From Theodoxus fluviatilis (lineage: Eukaryota; Mollusca; Gastropoda; Cycloneritida; Neritidae), in assembly GCA_034096865.1 (NCBI GenBank), contig JAWQFJ010005710.1:25001-35000 (forward strand): a stretch of 10,000 nt of DNA, written 5' to 3'. Under the pieces are notes generated by a model. That model saw nothing but the letters and a program-made list of their open reading frames with translations. It did not search any database and had not been told where the DNA came from. The translations under genes and the position numbers were made by a program. This document shows, in pieces, positions 1 to 6,800 of this stretch; the stretch's first letter is position 1, and every line of letters begins with the position of its first letter.

Positions 1-2
1 GA

Positions 3-100
3 AAGCTAGCAGCCGATGCTGCAGTCGAAGACAGCCATCTGGACATCCTGGTAGACCAGATATGCCATGAGGAGTATCATCTCTGGTCCACCATAATAGG
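3..100 (+). CDS. possible internal coding exon, ankyrin-like (partial at window edge)
   Basis: The frame starting at base 3 is open for 32 codons up to a possible GT donor at 101-102 (ATAATAGG|GTATGG). It contains LAADAAVEDSHLDILVDQI, which resembles half of an ankyrin repeat (alanine-rich helix, then HLDIL and a second helix). If the donor is used, the exon ends with two bases of a split codon. The acceptor at 965|966 supplies the third base and continues in frame, giving an 86-residue C-terminal stretch. The frame also reads on past the donor to a TAA at 144-146, so the splice is not forced by a stop. Upstream sequence is outside the window. The ankyrin resemblance is by eye and weak. The alternative is a chance open frame, since 48 open codons are not rare. 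Confidence 0.33.
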
Positions 101-965
101 GTATGGGGGATTACATCTGGTTATTTTGACAAGATATTTGCGCTAAATTCACAAAGACGGGGACCAAATGAGACTGCACGCGCATTAGTAAACCTTGCTA
201 AAAAGTGTTTTTAGAAAAATGACATGATCAGATTCCTAAAACTACATTTAGATCTTGCTGCAATTTCCGGATAAAACTGCATTCTACGGCACAGATAAGT
301 ACATTTTTACTTTTGTGTACAGCGTTAGAAAACAGTGCATTGCATACTTCCCTGACGACTTTGCATGACGTTAACTCGAAAACCTTTCCCAGCGATTTAT
401 GCCTCTTAATCTCAAATGGTCACAACTCGCTACAAGTACCTCTTCCGTCACCTAACACACCCATGAAAATCTCACGCCCAACTTCCACCCAAAGAGATGG
501 AAACCTCACGCCAAAAAATTATATCACGTCAGTTCGATCGACATCCGGGTCCGATGCTTGCTTCGATTAACGTAGAGGACACAGCATCGACTATTTTTGG
601 GTTTTGGCGCTGGAATCTTTTTTAATTGTCCGGAACAGTTGTCGTGTCATGGTGACCTTTCACACAACTTCCCTTGCTGTCCTGAAATGTTCTTCCGATT
701 TCGTCAAGGTGTTTTCCAAGGGAATTCATGTAATGTAGCGAAAGCTTTCGATGCTTTCACAGTTCCTCATACGTTGAACGTAGCAGTCTCAGTTGTAGTT
801 CTTTTTAATCGTGGCTGACTATTAAAAATGAGTGGTTCATTTGTTACAAAGCACAATCTAATCTACAACCCTTCAGGCAAGATAAGAAAAAGGGGAGGAA
901 ATCAAGCACACCAACAAGGAAATACCCGACTTACTCATTTCTACGTTTGATTTCCTCTGCATCAG
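101..965 (+). other. putative 865-bp intron
   Basis: The stretch begins GTATGG and ends with a good acceptor: CTTACTCAT (branch-point-like), then a pyrimidine-rich run and TGCATCAG. Removing it keeps the reading frame across the junction (phase 2). Inside it I see no repeat, RNA gene or convincing exon. Two plus-strand open stretches (about 313-570 and 597-818) begin with non-ATG codons and show no family signature, so I treat them as chance. Confidence 0.3.
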
Positions 966-1128
966 TGCATCGCAACTTAAAGTGGGAACGTCTCTCAAAA
1001 ATGCGTTGAAAGCAGGAAATTTCCCGTTTGTGAAACGGCTGGTCAGGCAAAATCTGTTCCTTAATCCGGCTTCGCTCCTGACAGTATCGAAAATTGCATC
1101 TCACAAACTGCCTGGGAAGTGTATGTAG
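966..1128 (+). CDS. possible terminal coding exon of the same gene, ankyrin-like
   Basis: After the acceptor at 965 the frame gives 53 codons and stops at TAG 1126-1128. The first half, TSLKNALKAGNFPFVKRLV, has the spacing of an ankyrin helix pair (A..AGN..FVK.LV). The second half (QNLFLNPASLLTVSKIASH) is hydrophobic and helical-looking, and the protein would end LPGKCM. Phase agrees with the exon ending at 100, and an AATAAA lies about 155 bp after the stop. Together these make a gene 3' end plausible. The opposite strand is also open (931-1218) and ends in a basic, arginine-rich peptide. That frame includes IRRILTHRNKLPLHTLPRQF, loosely like a SOCS-box tail, so strand choice is not certain. 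I cannot name a family. Confidence 0.35.
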
Positions 1129-1281
1129 TGGCAGCTTATTTCGGTGTGTTAAGATTCGTCTGATTGTATTGTCACGGTGTGCTGTATAACTGGAATACGG
1201 GAACTTGCTTCGTTGCAAGGTTCAAAATAGGCTTTCTTCGGAGTTGGGACACTCATGGTAGAGAGGTGGACTCCATTACTA

Positions 1282-1287
1282 AATAAA
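1282..1287 (+). terminator. AATAAA polyadenylation signal candidate
   Basis: A canonical AATAAA lies 154 bp after the TAG that ends the putative terminal exon, a normal distance for a short 3' UTR. The signal is short and occurs by chance, so it supports the gene-end model only in combination with the exons. Confidence 0.3.
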
Positions 1288-1384
1288 AATGAAATACATC
1301 TGAGGCTTCCTCCGTGTAGATACTGAAGAAAACCATCGCCCTATGGGTCGTGTCACTTCCTCAGCTCCACATAGATCCACGGAA

Positions 1385-1480
1385 TACGAGGGTGAGTCAA
1401 ATGAAAATCTCAAAAGTGCGATAACAATTTGTAACAACGCTCGATTTGTCGTGTATGTTGGCAACAGTGTTACTTTTTGT
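1385..1480 (+). mobile_element. mariner-like transposon terminal fragment (5' inverted repeat and leader)
   Basis: A TA dinucleotide at 1385-1386 is followed directly by CGAGGGTGAGTCAAATGAAA. From memory, this is the form of the terminal inverted repeat of several mariner elements, which insert at TA. The next ~75 bp (ATAACAA..., GTATGTTGGCAACAGTGTTAC) also resembles the leader that precedes the transposase in those elements. I find no matching right end (TTTCATTTGACTCACCCTCG) and no D,D34D transposase frame in the window, so this is a truncated or solo end. The 144-codon minus-strand open frame that covers it (1279-1713) is probably accidental. Confidence 0.5.
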
Positions 1481-2226
1481 TGAAATCGTGCAATTAAGCA
1501 TGAATGAACGTTGATATCTGTTGGGGGGGAATCAACTGGATATAGCATAAAAGAATGAACAGACAGATCTGATTCCCAAACTTCTCCAACCCGATGGAGC
1601 TGACCCGCCACCCGTGGACAGTCCTGACCTCTCAAGCCGAGGCCTGAGTGTCTGATTTTGGCACGAGGGGCTGGGGTCACACAGATACTGCGCAACTTGT
1701 GTCTGCTGTGCAAACTTTGCTGGAGCAGAATCCCAAATCAAAAGGACAACAGCTTTCCAACTGCTAAGGGAAGTATTGAGGCAACTCAGGTTGTAAGCGA
1801 GGAAATTACAAGTGTTTTTTTTTAATAACCTGCAAACATAATGTTCACGACCAGGCCGATCTAATGGTCACAAGTTCTTTCATTCGGCAAAACACCATTA
1901 GTAAGATTATTGCAGCGGGTCATTTTCCGCGGCGTCAGCTGCAATTGAAACAAGAACAAAGAAATTGTATGTGTTGTTGCACTCAGTAAACTTACATGCC
2001 AATGACTGTGTGATTTATTGGGTCATCATTGCCATGAGAGACGATGGTTGAGAAAGAGTTGAATTTAGATTCAAAATACTTCGTGGGGAAGACAATGGAA
2101 ACAGCGTAGAAATGCTCTCTTTGTCAGTTGGAGCCAATGGTTTTGGTGCTGAAGAACCGCTTTCAGTTTATCTATCAAGGACAGTCCCAGGCAACCCGAA
2201 GTGCCATCAGATAGCGTCAGAGTGCA
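1481..2226. other. intergenic, no recognised feature
   Basis: Apart from a T9 run near 1815-1823 I see no RNA gene, repeat array or coding signature on either strand. Open frames here are short and lack family motifs. The inner boundary of the mariner fragment may lie in the first part of this stretch. Confidence 0.5.
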
Positions 2227-2444
2227 GTGAAGCCTCTGTTTGCAAATGGCTGGATCACGGTTGAGCGTCACCTCCCCCAGGCTTCAATCTCAAGATCAAA
2301 TACAACACCCGGCCAATGCCGCTCCATGCTCCCCTCATCTGCTGGAACCTCTGGCTGCTGGACTTTCGGAGCCCACTCCAGTAGCTCAGCCAGGGTCATC
2401 CCCAATCAGCTAAAGAGGCTACCTGGTGATGTCAGGGCAGGATC

Positions 2445-2459
2445 AGGTCATGGTGACCT
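2445..2459. promoter_or_regulatory. perfect IR3 nuclear-receptor palindrome (estrogen response element consensus)
   Basis: AGGTCA-TGG-TGACCT is a 15-bp palindrome with both half sites intact and a 3-bp spacer. That is the consensus for estrogen-receptor-type dimers. It lies about 270 bp upstream of the TATA box at 2732. Binding and function are inferred from sequence only. Confidence 0.4.
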
Positions 2460-2576
2460 AACCATGTATTCAAATCACCCCGGGCGGAAGCTCCAGAACC
2501 CAGTCCATGCGCACTAATAAATAGATCGCCGAAACCTCGGATCCTATATCTAGGAGACGTCTCTTCACTCATCTAC

Positions 2577-2606
2577 CAAACAAACAAACAAACAAACAAA
2601 CAAACA
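2577..2606 (+). repeat. (CAAA)n microsatellite
   Basis: Seven perfect CAAA units (2577-2604) plus CA. It may be the tail of a retroposed sequence to its left or a simple repeat in its own right. Confidence 0.95.
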
Positions 2607-2678
2607 TACTCCCAGCTCTTCTTCACGGTTTCTTCCGGGAATGGACACGGGTCTAAATCTTGTGCCAAGCCAGGCGCT

Positions 2679-2740
2679 GATTGGTCGCGAAACACTACTC
2701 ATGTCGCGCGGTTTTCTGTTGATTGGTTACCTATAAATAG
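2679..2740 (+). promoter_or_regulatory. TATA-box promoter with two inverted CCAAT boxes
   Basis: A strong TATA box (TATAAATAG, 2732-2740) is preceded by two GATTGG elements (2679-2684 and 2721-2726), which are CCAAT boxes in reverse orientation, with CpG-rich DNA between them. This layout is typical of compact RNA polymerase II promoters such as those of histone genes. Initiation would be expected near 2762-2768, where GATCAGATAC offers a TCAGAT initiator-like site. No histone or other recognisable coding sequence follows. A splice-donor-like CCT|GTGAGC lies at 2836/2837, so the first exon could be short and non-coding. A small ATG frame at 2894-2998 has a fair start context (GCCATGC) but no known motif. 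Confidence 0.45.
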
Positions 2741-4017
2741 GACCAAGTGTATCCTTGCGCTCTGCGATCAGATACTGACCTATTTCTATATCAGACTGAG
2801 ACATATTCTTCAGAAGATCTGATTCTCTTGCAACCTGTGAGCGTGAAGAACTATTGCGTCCAAATTTCCGCGGCGCCGAATTTCTCAACAGCCATGCAAC
2901 GAGTGAAAACAACGCGGGAAAAGAAAAGATGCACACAACGAAACTATCATTATATATTCGATGGTATCATCAAAGATGTCTTTGTATCATATACCTGAGG
3001 TGTGCGCAGCTATCTTTAGAAAACCCGTCAGTGCCCGGCTTCGCAGGGGTTTTAGGAACGGTTGGGAATGGCGCGTTTGAGCAGGTACCAGCCAGCCTAG
3101 AAGTGAACTACACAAAGAGGATTTGTCGGGGTCTTTATGACACATAGACCACTGAAAAGCTTGGATCCCTCTTGATAGTGTCCAATGAAAATGGTCCCTT
3201 GAGGCAGGCAACATAATGTCCAGTAGAATATGACCCAGGTACCGCGATTCATAAACTTCTGAACACGGCAGATTAGAGAGCTCAAGGTACGTTCTTCAGA
3301 ACCCCACAGCTTCAGCAGGGAGTTTGAGAACGCAATTATTTCCAGACATTTCACTATTCGTTGACTTACAGTGTACTTTCAGGCAGATTACTTGGGTCCT
3401 TGGCACTGATTTGATTTAGATACCCCAGGAATTGTAATAGAAATGAAGTAGTCTAGTCCCCCGCGTTTACAGGTTTCTCTCTTCTGAAGGGCGTTTGGTT
3501 TTGTTGAGATTTGTGGGATTCTCGGTAATCATCGCAAAGATTCTGCTCTAAGATTTAATGCCCATATCATAGCAATGCCAAGTGTCTCATCGCCCCTAGG
3601 TCCACAAGCTTTGAATAGGGGACCAGTGGACTCATATTGCAATCACCAAGGCTAAATCTCTGGATCAAATACAGTATCGATAAGTAAAAACTTACAATAC
3701 ATCCAAGCAGCTCATTGTTTACAGGTCTTTAGCACTTTTGATTGGAGTGAAGCTGTAGGCTTAGTTTTTCAGTTATCAGGACGAGATTGCCAGAGTGATT
3801 ACAAACATGGCTTCCAGTACGTAACATCATCCTACACCTATTCAAACATCTCGGTGTTCTGACTCAAGTGGAGTCGTCTTCTCGAGTTGCCAGAATCAGG
3901 GCTCGACGACTCTCTGAGTAGCTTACAAACACTGTGTCAACATACAATATCTCAATGCTGGGGGTGGCTATGACGTTTGGCGACCAGGTTGGTAGTGCGC
4001 CCACTTGGCCTCAATTC
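2741..4017. other. no recognised gene or repeat; open frames are short and unassigned
   Basis: Several overlapping frames of 60-100 codons occur on both strands between 2747 and 3354. Most lack an ATG at their start or share sequence with frames on the other strand, and none shows a domain I know. The DNA is of mixed composition without arrays. An 8-bp inverted pair (GAGTCGTC near 3872, GACGACTC near 3909) is too weak to interpret. If the TATA promoter at 2732 is active, its transcript would cross this stretch. Confidence 0.4.
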
Positions 4018-4070
4018 TCCAGGGCGGTTTGAAAGCACGATTTGATTTGAAAGGTCTTACCCTGTCCCAA

Positions 4071-4163
4071 TGCCCCCTGGTAGCCTCTTTGGCTGCTTGG
4101 GGCCGCCCCTAGCTGAGCTGTTGGAGCAGGCCCCGAAAGCTCAGCGGCTAGGGGTTCCGGTTG
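4071..4163 (+). repeat. dispersed repeat B, copy 1 (uninterrupted)
   Basis: This stretch is homologous to the DNA on both sides of the transposon at 5687-6426. Bases 4071-4096 match 5660-5685 at 24 of 26 positions. GGGGCC (4099-4104) matches 6432-6437. After a 4-base gap the match continues as CTGAGC and then 45 ungapped bases at 67% identity (4119-4163 against 6447-6491). On the plus strand both copies encode PPG(S/D)LFGC.G..LAE. On the minus strand both encode EPLAA.LS...P.AQ.G followed by SQRG(Y/H)QGA. The coding strand, if any, is unresolved. It lies just upstream of a LINE tail and could be part of the same element. Confidence 0.65.
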
Positions 4164-4203
4164 TTTAGGGGTAGGGGGTAGGGATTCTCCAGCTGGAGGT
4201 GAT

Positions 4204-4416
4204 ATGACGTCGGGTTGTGAAAGCCAGACTCTGGAAGCTGCCAGGCCGACGACCATCATCTCTACCAGGGGAAACAGTTGGAGCCGATACCTGGACGCCG
4301 ATGTCAAGAGAACAGGCCACTCTTGGGGACAGTTGGAAAAGATTGCTCAGGACCGGGAGAGCTGGAGAATCCTTGTTAGCGGCCTATGCCCCAGGAGGGG
4401 TCAAAGGCGTAGATAG
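4204..4416 (+). pseudogene. LINE (non-LTR retrotransposon) C-terminal tail, 5'-truncated
   Basis: The frame ends with the sequence RTGHSWGQLEKIAQDRESW, then RILVSGLCPRRGQRRR and a stop at 4414-4416. The pattern R..G..W......A.DR..WR..V..LCP is the hallmark of the last residues of endonuclease/reverse-transcriptase polyproteins of many animal LINEs, following an RP..TW..R.LD segment seen here in eroded form (RPTTIISTRGNSWSRYLD). No polymerase core lies upstream, so this is a dead 5'-truncated copy. The flanks are G-rich with GGGGTAGGGG runs. The exact clade cannot be assigned by eye. Confidence 0.75.
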
Positions 4417-4533
4417 GGGGTAGGGGTAGGTGGGAATTAAGAGACCTATGTTTGAATGTCTGCAGTGCCTTGTCCTGACTGGAGTGGAACATTGGTTTCG
4501 TGTTGCAAACATAGGGGCAACTTTGTGCTGACA

Positions 4534-4986
4534 TTAGTGATGTCAAACCTGGACTACTGGAATAGTTTGCAACTAGGCGTAACACAGGGTCAGCTCCTAC
4601 GATTTCAAAAGGTTCAGAACACTGCGGCATGAAATGTTAAACGCCCGCCCTGTCGTTCTCAAGTGACACCTTTTCTTCGTGACCTGCACTGGTTGCCCAT
4701 TTGCCATCGCACTGCGCACGAAACGTGCCATATATTCAATTGTGAAAGTGGAGTGGCCTCAACGTATCTGATTGAACTCCTCAGGATCTATATGCCCGGG
4801 CGACATCTCAGATCTTTGCCTGAGTCATTTCTTCATGTTCCTTGCCACAACACCAGGAAGTCTGGAGAGAGAACATTTGCAAAGGCAGAACCAAGGCCCT
4901 GGAACAATATTCCGGAAGAAGTGAAAAAGTGTTCGTGTATACAGACGTTCAAATGCTGCCAGAAGACGCATTTGCTGAATCTTTAA
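4534..4986 (+). pseudogene. second LINE reverse-transcriptase C-terminal fragment (CR1/L2/jockey-like), with internal stop
   Basis: In one frame the sequence reads LVMSNLDYWNSLQLGV, QLLRFQKVQNTAA, a TGA stop (4630-4632), then LRDLHWLPI, YLIELLRIYMPGRHLRS, RTFAKAEPRPWNNIPEEVK and ends LLNL-stop at 4984-4986. These match in order the thumb/C-terminal signature of CR1/L2-type reverse transcriptases: SR+DYCNSLL.G, +QRVQNAAAR, HWLPV..R, YL..L, A.P.LWN.LP. The TGA replaces the usual arginine and fits CGA-to-TGA decay. The conserved cysteine after DY is tryptophan. The catalytic YXDD region is absent, so the copy is non-functional. Same strand and frame as the other LINE tail 120 bp upstream, but a different family. 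Confidence 0.9.
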
Positions 4987-5020
4987 ATACGTGAAATTGG
5001 CGCTATACACGAATTAAATA
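4987..5020 (+). mobile_element. 3' UTR remnant of the CR1/L2-like LINE
   Basis: Right after the LINE stop comes TTGGCGCTATACACGAATTA. GCGCTATA followed by an A/T-rich end is a recurring 3'-terminal feature of L2/CR1-type elements in aquatic animals, as I recall. This sets the 3' limit of the element near 5010-5030. Confidence 0.6.
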
Positions 5021-5029
5021 CTTAAATAC

Positions 5030-5400
5030 ATACACAGTTTCTTAGAGGTAACAAAAGGGTTGCGTCCACTACACAATAGCATTCGGTATCAGTGTGAAGA
5101 TGCTCGTGTTTTGACGAGCGCAGAAGGGATCTCATGTTGGAGACATAGGGATTCAACCAACACAGGAGGTATGATTACTGCCCACGCTACAAAGTAACCT
5201 GTGGTATTTGTTTTCTCTTCGAAGATTCTCCTAAAAAGAATAGCAAGCCCATTTTGGCATTATCGAGGAGTCATCTCCAAAGACCAAACTTAATATTGTC
5301 GGGGCTTCATTTAGCCAAACCCTTGAAGAGTGTAGTCTCTTAGTCGCTGGGCAGTACAAATAGTAGTCACGTTTAATGCATCGCTATTTTGATAACGCAC
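5030..5400. other. no recognised feature
   Basis: Unique-looking DNA of ordinary composition. A reverse-strand B-box-like sequence near 5147-5160 lacks a foldable tRNA around it. No frame here carries a motif. Confidence 0.5.
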
Positions 5401-5414
5401 TCCTCAATAATATC

Positions 5415-5518
5415 GTCTCCCCTCTCCCCCACTCCCCTTTCTCTCCTCTCTCTTCCTCACCCCCCCCCCCCCCCCCCCTCCCTTCTTCCGTCCTCTCCTT
5501 CCTCTCCTCAGCCCTCTC
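5415..5518 (+). repeat. polypyrimidine tract with 19-C run, ending in an acceptor-like CAG
   Basis: Almost every base is C or T, including C19 at 5460-5478. Such tracts can form triplex (H-DNA) structures and are prone to length error in sequencing. The tract's end, CCTTCCTCTCCTCAG (to 5511), looks exactly like a 3' splice site, but no convincing exon follows. Confidence 0.85.
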
Positions 5519-5659
5519 AATTGCGCTCTAAATGTGCAGAAAAGAAAGAGAGGGTTATGCGTCATGATGATAAAAAAGAATTAAAGAGTAGCATGCTTTG
5601 ATTCTGTGTGGTGTGAAAAAAGAAGAGGGAGCCAGCTTGATGACCTGCTGTTGTCAGGT

Positions 5660-5686
5660 TGCCCCCTGGTGACCTCTTTGGCTGCA
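5660..5686 (+). repeat. dispersed repeat B, copy 2, left part (interrupted by transposon)
   Basis: Matches 4071-4096 at 24 of 26 bases. It is cut off at CTGCA (5682-5686), the left target duplication, and resumes at 6427. Confidence 0.65.
5682..5686. repeat. target site duplication, left (CTGCA)
   Basis: CTGCA directly precedes TGTAGCGG, and an identical CTGCA follows CCGCTACA at 6427-6431. Deleting one CTGCA and the 740 bp between restores alignment with the empty repeat copy at 4091-4104. Confidence 0.6.
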
Positions 5687-5760
5687 TGTAGCGGCCAAAA
5701 CAGTAACCTGGCCAAAACAGTAACCGGAAGTCATCGCAGAGTTATCTGCGAGGGACGTGC
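5687..5760 (+). repeat. left terminal inverted repeat of the fold-back transposon
   Basis: Pairs with 6370-6426. Bases 5710-5749 match the right arm perfectly for 40 bp. Continuing to 5760 adds two mismatches. Outward, TGTAGCGGCC (5687-5696) also matches the right end. Confidence 0.85.
5693..5725 (+). repeat. 17-bp tandem duplication inside the left terminal repeat
   Basis: GGCCAAAACAGTAACC occurs at 5693-5708 and again at 5710-5725, separated by one T. The right end has a single copy, so the duplication arose in this left arm. Confidence 0.9.
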
Positions 5761-5984
5761 TTTATGCAATTTACCGCTCCAGCACCTGTTCTTCGCATGG
5801 AATATATTCCGACAAACGACGCATTAGTTGCTTTACGAGGTTTTGGTGCATTTGTGTAGTTTAACACATGATGTAGCGTTCAAAAAAGTTTTTCCCCGTG
5901 TAAAGCCGTCTCCCCTGCCGGAAATAATATGGGAGTCACCTCCCTGTAGTCTGTTTGTAGTCTGGTTTTATAAAACGCGACCGT

Positions 5985-6326
5985 TGACTGACTTGGCACG
6001 CCCGGGGAGTTATGCTAAGATCCGGCCGCGTAAATATATCTGCGTTTTGTGACAAACGTCTTGCTCGGCGGTACTGTACTCCATGCACCTTAACGGTGCG
6101 CGTGATTCGGGTGTAATCTTAAGCTAAACGACGTTCCGAATGTTTCCGACTTCGACCATTTCAGCAGCGCCAATAAACGTCGTTTAGCTTAAGATTACAC
6201 CCGAATCACGCGCACCGTTAAGGTGCATGGAGTACAGTACCGCCGAGCAAGACGTTTGTCACAAAACGCAGATATATTTACGCGGCCGGATCTTAGCATA
6301 ACTCCCCGGGCGTGCCAAGTCAGTCA
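5985..6326. repeat. perfect palindrome: 151-bp arms, 40-nt spacer
   Basis: Bases 5985-6135 are the exact reverse complement of 6176-6326, checked base by base, with spacer 6136-6175. The arms contain SmaI/XmaI-like CCCGGG, CGGCCG, and a small internal hairpin (GCACC-TTAAC-GGTGC). A transcript or single strand would form a 151-bp hairpin. The palindrome's perfection exceeds that of the outer terminal repeats. Confidence 0.97.
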
Positions 6327-6369
6327 GGCGGAGTGGCGGGTGCCGTCTCTTTTTAGAGTGGAATTCTCA

Positions 6370-6426
6370 GCACGTCCCGAGCAGATAACTCTGCGATGAC
6401 TTCCGGTTACTGTTTTGGCCGCTACA
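6370..6426 (-). repeat. right terminal inverted repeat of the fold-back transposon
   Basis: Reverse complement of the left terminal repeat without its 17-bp duplication; 55 of 57 bases agree. Ends CCGCTACA before the right CTGCA. Confidence 0.85.
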
Positions 6427-6491
6427 CTGCAGGGGCCTGGCTGAGCAGCCGGAGAATGCCTGGACAGCACCGCAGCCAGAGGTTCCAGATG
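6427..6491 (+). repeat. right target duplication and dispersed repeat B, copy 2, right part
   Basis: Starts with the second CTGCA (6427-6431), then GGGGCC and TGGCTGAGC aligning to 4099-4118, then 45 ungapped bases at 67% identity to 4119-4163. When the transposon is removed, the plus frame reads PPGDLFGCRGLAE and continues to DDDDGEH-stop. The minus frame reads EPLAAVLSRHSPAAQPGPC and runs into SQRGHQGA. Confidence 0.6.
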
Positions 6492-6738
6492 ATGACGATG
6501 GAGAACATTGAGTGGCTTCGATCTATGTTGTCCTCCCACTGATTTTCCAACTTCGTTCGCGATTGCCAGCCTCATCGACCCGTCTGTGCACATGAGGTTC
6601 ATTCTGGTGCACTTGTATGAACTTGCGTTCTGGGTATGTCTGCCCCAACCTCTCTTTGACCTGACCCAGCAACAGTCCGCCGCACCATGATGACCCTGTC
6701 GCTTGGTGTGAAACTCTGCGTGTGAGTGCGCAGTGGCA

Positions 6739-6740
<2 letters not shown>
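6492..6740. other. DNA between repeat B and the GT array, possibly the continuation of repeat B
   Basis: Open on the minus strand through this whole stretch and readable on plus from 6508 to 6690, but neither frame shows a domain I recognise. No second copy exists in the window to test whether it belongs to repeat B. Confidence 0.3.

Positions 6741-6800
<60 letters not shown>

Larger units (their letters stand above)
2380..2606 (+). mobile_element. weak candidate SINE or retroposed sequence ending in (CAAA)n
   Basis: The sequence TAGCTCAGCCAGG at about 2381-2393 fits the tRNA A-box pattern TRGCNNANNNGG. A B-box-like ATTCAAATC lies about 85 bp downstream, and the stretch ends in a seven-unit CAAA tail as many retroposons do. 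The A-to-B spacing is longer than in a normal tRNA head and no target duplication is visible. This is only a suggestion. The alternative is unique DNA next to an unrelated microsatellite. Confidence 0.15.
5687..6426. mobile_element. 740-bp non-autonomous fold-back DNA transposon with TGTAG...CTACA ends
   Basis: The element begins TGTAGCGGCCAAAACAGTAA and ends with the reverse complement. Terminal repeats cover 57 bp on the right (6370-6426) and 74 bp on the left (5687-5760); the left carries an extra 17-bp tandem copy. Apart from that copy they agree at 55 of 57 bases. Inside lies a perfect 151-bp-arm palindrome. The arms are asymmetric: 224 bp separate terminal repeat from palindrome on the left, 43 bp on the right. 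No transposase frame is present; the open frames inside are short and unassignable, so mobility would need a partner element. A TGT(N)R start with a short target duplication recalls Ginger-type (integrase-like) transposons, which I believe usually duplicate 4 bp, so this is tentative. Confidence 0.75.

Noticed and set aside
1279..1713. 144-codon minus-strand open frame
   Set aside because: It overlaps the mariner-like end on the opposite strand and shows no motif; likely chance.
5130..5200. tRNA gene on the minus strand suggested by a GGTTGAATCCC box
   Set aside because: The B-box has a mismatch at a key C and no cloverleaf can be folded around it.
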